This document shows positions 62,872-64,000 of a DNA stretch of 64,000 nucleotides, piece by piece (the stretch's first letter is position 1; each line of letters opens with the position of its first letter). The stretch is taken from positions 868,001 through 932,000 of the forward strand of contig NZ_JAQNDM010000001.1 in assembly GCF_028368975.1 (NCBI RefSeq), written 5' to 3'. Below the pieces are notes generated by a model, which was not told where the DNA came from, did not search any database, and saw only the letters and a program-made list of their open reading frames with translations. Origin of the DNA: Stigmatella ashevillena (lineage in GTDB: Bacteria > Myxococcota > Myxococcia > Myxococcales > Myxococcaceae). The position numbers and the translations under genes are program-made.

Positions 62872-63998
62872 CAGAGCCGCAGCTTCTTCACCGTGCTCTG
62901 GCCAGAGCGGATCTCCACCTCGATGACCGTGGAGATGTTCTTCGATTCATTGACGAGCTTGAGCTGGTGCCGCCCCACGGGCAGGGACTGATCAATGAGC
63001 GGTGTATCCCCCAGTTTCCGCCCGCGCAGAAACACATGCGTCCACGGCGTGGTGTCCAAGGTCAACCGGCCTGGAGCACGCTTCGACACCCGGGGCGGCG
63101 ACGCGGCGGCGGGTCCATCCTTCTCCTGCGCCAACGGCTCCGCCGCCGGAGGAACCGGAACGGCCGCCAGCGACAGCACCACCATGGCCCGCTCGCCCGG
63201 GTGAGCCAGCTTCACCCGACGTTCCGCCGTGACCCTGCCCTCCAGCGAGGCCGCCACCTTGTGCTCGCCCAGGGCGAGCGTGTCGAGGCTCACGGGCGCC
63301 CGTCCCACGTCCTTGCCATCCACCATGAGCCGGGCCCCAGGGGGATCCGTCTCGATGGTGAGCACCGGCGGCGCGGGGGCCGCCACGGCCACGGGCTCGG
63401 CAGGCATCCGCCGCGCCGAAAGCAGGGCCACCCCAGCGCCCACCCCCACGGCCAGTACCACGGCCGCAACGCCCGCGAGGCGCAGCCGGCGGTGCTGGAG
63501 CCACGGTTGCTCCAGCGTGGTCTCCTCCTCGGCCTGTGGCACGGGCTCCGGGAGCGTGTTCATCGAGGAGCTGCGCGCCGCCACCCTCCGGGCCGACGAC
63601 GAGGTCAGCTCACCGGAGCGCGCGGCCTCGAGCAGCCGGGCGCGCTCCTGGATGCGATCGCCAAAGACTTGCGACATGTAGTCGGCGAGTTCAGCGGAGC
63701 CTGTCGCCTCGTTCTGGCCCCTCAGCCACTCCTCCAACGCGCTCTGGAAGTGACGCGCCGTGGGATAGCGCTGGCCGGGTTGACGCGCGAGGGCTTGGGC
63801 AATGATGTGGCCCAAGGCCTCGGGAACTTCGGGGTTGCGCGCGCGCGCCAGCGGGATCGGCTCCTCGCTGGCCACCGCTTGCAGGGCGACCAGTGGCTCG
63901 GCGAACTTGAAGAGCCGCGAGTGCGTCACCATCTCGAAGAGGATGACCCCCAGGGAGAAGATGTCGCTGCGCGCATCCAGGGACAGCCCACGCGCCTG
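62871..63998 (-). CDS. Ser/Thr protein kinase with PEGA domains, 5'-truncated by window edge
   Basis: Only the C-terminal 375 residues are in the window; the frame is open to the edge. It begins in the kinase domain at subdomain IX (ARSDIFSLGVILFEMVTHSRLF) and continues to the RYPTARHFQSALEEWL end of the domain. A linker and one membrane helix (LAGVAAVVLAVGVGAGVALL) lead to an extracytoplasmic part with two PEGA-type modules (PPGARLMVDGKDVGRAPVSL, and WTHVFLRGRKLGDTPLIDQSLPVGRHQ). PEGA domains are thought to bind the cell wall or surface glycans. Coupled to the lpxR-like gene, suggesting envelope signalling. Confidence 0.88.
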   Translation of the reverse strand, partial: QARGLSLDARSDIFSLGVILFEMVTHSRLFKFAEPLVALQAVASEEPIPLARARNPEVPEALGHIIAQALARQPGQRYPTARHFQSALEEWLRGQNEATGSAELADYMSQVFGDRIQERARLLEAARSGELTSSSARRVAARSSSMNTLPEPVPQAEEETTLEQPWLQHRRLRLAGVAAVVLAVGVGAGVALLSARRMPAEPVAVAAPAPPVLTIETDPPGARLMVDGKDVGRAPVSLDTLALGEHKVAASLEGRVTAERRVKLAHPGERAMVVLSLAAVPVPPAAEPLAQEKDGPAAASPPRVSKRAPGRLTLDTTPWTHVFLRGRKLGDTPLIDQSLPVGRHQLKLVNESKNISTVIEVEIRSGQSTVKKLRL

Positions 63999-64000
63999 CT

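Overview
The window reads as chromosomal DNA of a myxobacterium of the Cystobacterineae, closest in content to Stigmatella. The evidence is a high GC content, a complete myxochelin siderophore locus in the Stigmatella aurantiaca arrangement (mxcB to mxcL with a private class II DAHP synthase), two proteins ending in MYXO-CTERM sorting tails, myxobacteria-restricted families (DUF2378/TIGR02265, DUF2381/TIGR02268, the MXAN_6640 metalloprotease family) and two Ser/Thr kinases. Species assignment is inference. I saw no tRNA, rRNA, CRISPR array or transposase.

Layout. 1-6016: the 3' end of leuB, a cell-wall-hydrolase-like lipoprotein, a secreted GH88 glycosidase with two lectin-like repeats and a sorting tail, an exported MsrB and an aldo/keto reductase. 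6072-24431: the myxochelin locus, consisting of ferri-siderophore reductase mxcB, the DHB genes mxcC/D/E/F, NRPS mxcG, DAHP synthase aroA(A5), TonB-dependent receptor mxcH with a fused TonB domain, a lipoprotein, exporter mxcK and aminotransferase mxcL. Five Fur-box matches punctuate it. 24486-27247: a convergent hmuTUV-type ABC importer. 27248-30888: small proteins (a 31-residue membrane peptide, a zinc-ribbon protein, a TerB-like protein) and a methyltransferase-P450 pair. 30889-37318: a DUF3516 helicase, an SDR, a conserved small protein, an ornithine-cyclodeaminase-family enzyme, a DUF2378 protein and an MnmC-like methyltransferase. 37708-41801: osmoregulated periplasmic glucan genes opgG and opgH with an extra gene between them. 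41887-47442: a tight three-gene module (DUF559 nuclease, winged-helix protein, dual-ATPase protein) that looks like an uncharacterised nucleic-acid-processing or defence system. 47497-51176: a DUF3396 gene broken by an amber codon, then a DUF2381/kinase pair. 51229-54170: a FolB-cupin fusion, a DUF418 membrane protein and a secreted repeat protein behind a promoter with a palindromic operator. 54114-56482: a Fur-box-preceded HmuY-like lipoprotein translationally coupled to a surface-anchored metalloprotease. 56541-64000: tgt, an ABC-F ATPase, two divergent UbiA prenyltransferases, an LpxR-like lipid A deacylase and the 3' part of a PEGA-domain kinase.

How it works together. Iron acquisition dominates. 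Chorismate from a dedicated DAHP synthase is converted to 2,3-dihydroxybenzoate, loaded on MxcF, condensed on lysine by MxcG and released reductively. MxcL would give the amine form, MxcK is the likely exporter, and MxcH, HmuTUV-type transport and MxcB cover uptake and iron release. The HmuY-like/metalloprotease operon carries the same type of Fur box and could be a second, protein-derived heme or iron route. Genes on opposite strands are packed extremely tightly: three convergent pairs have directly abutting stop codons and two others overlap by more than 50 bp.
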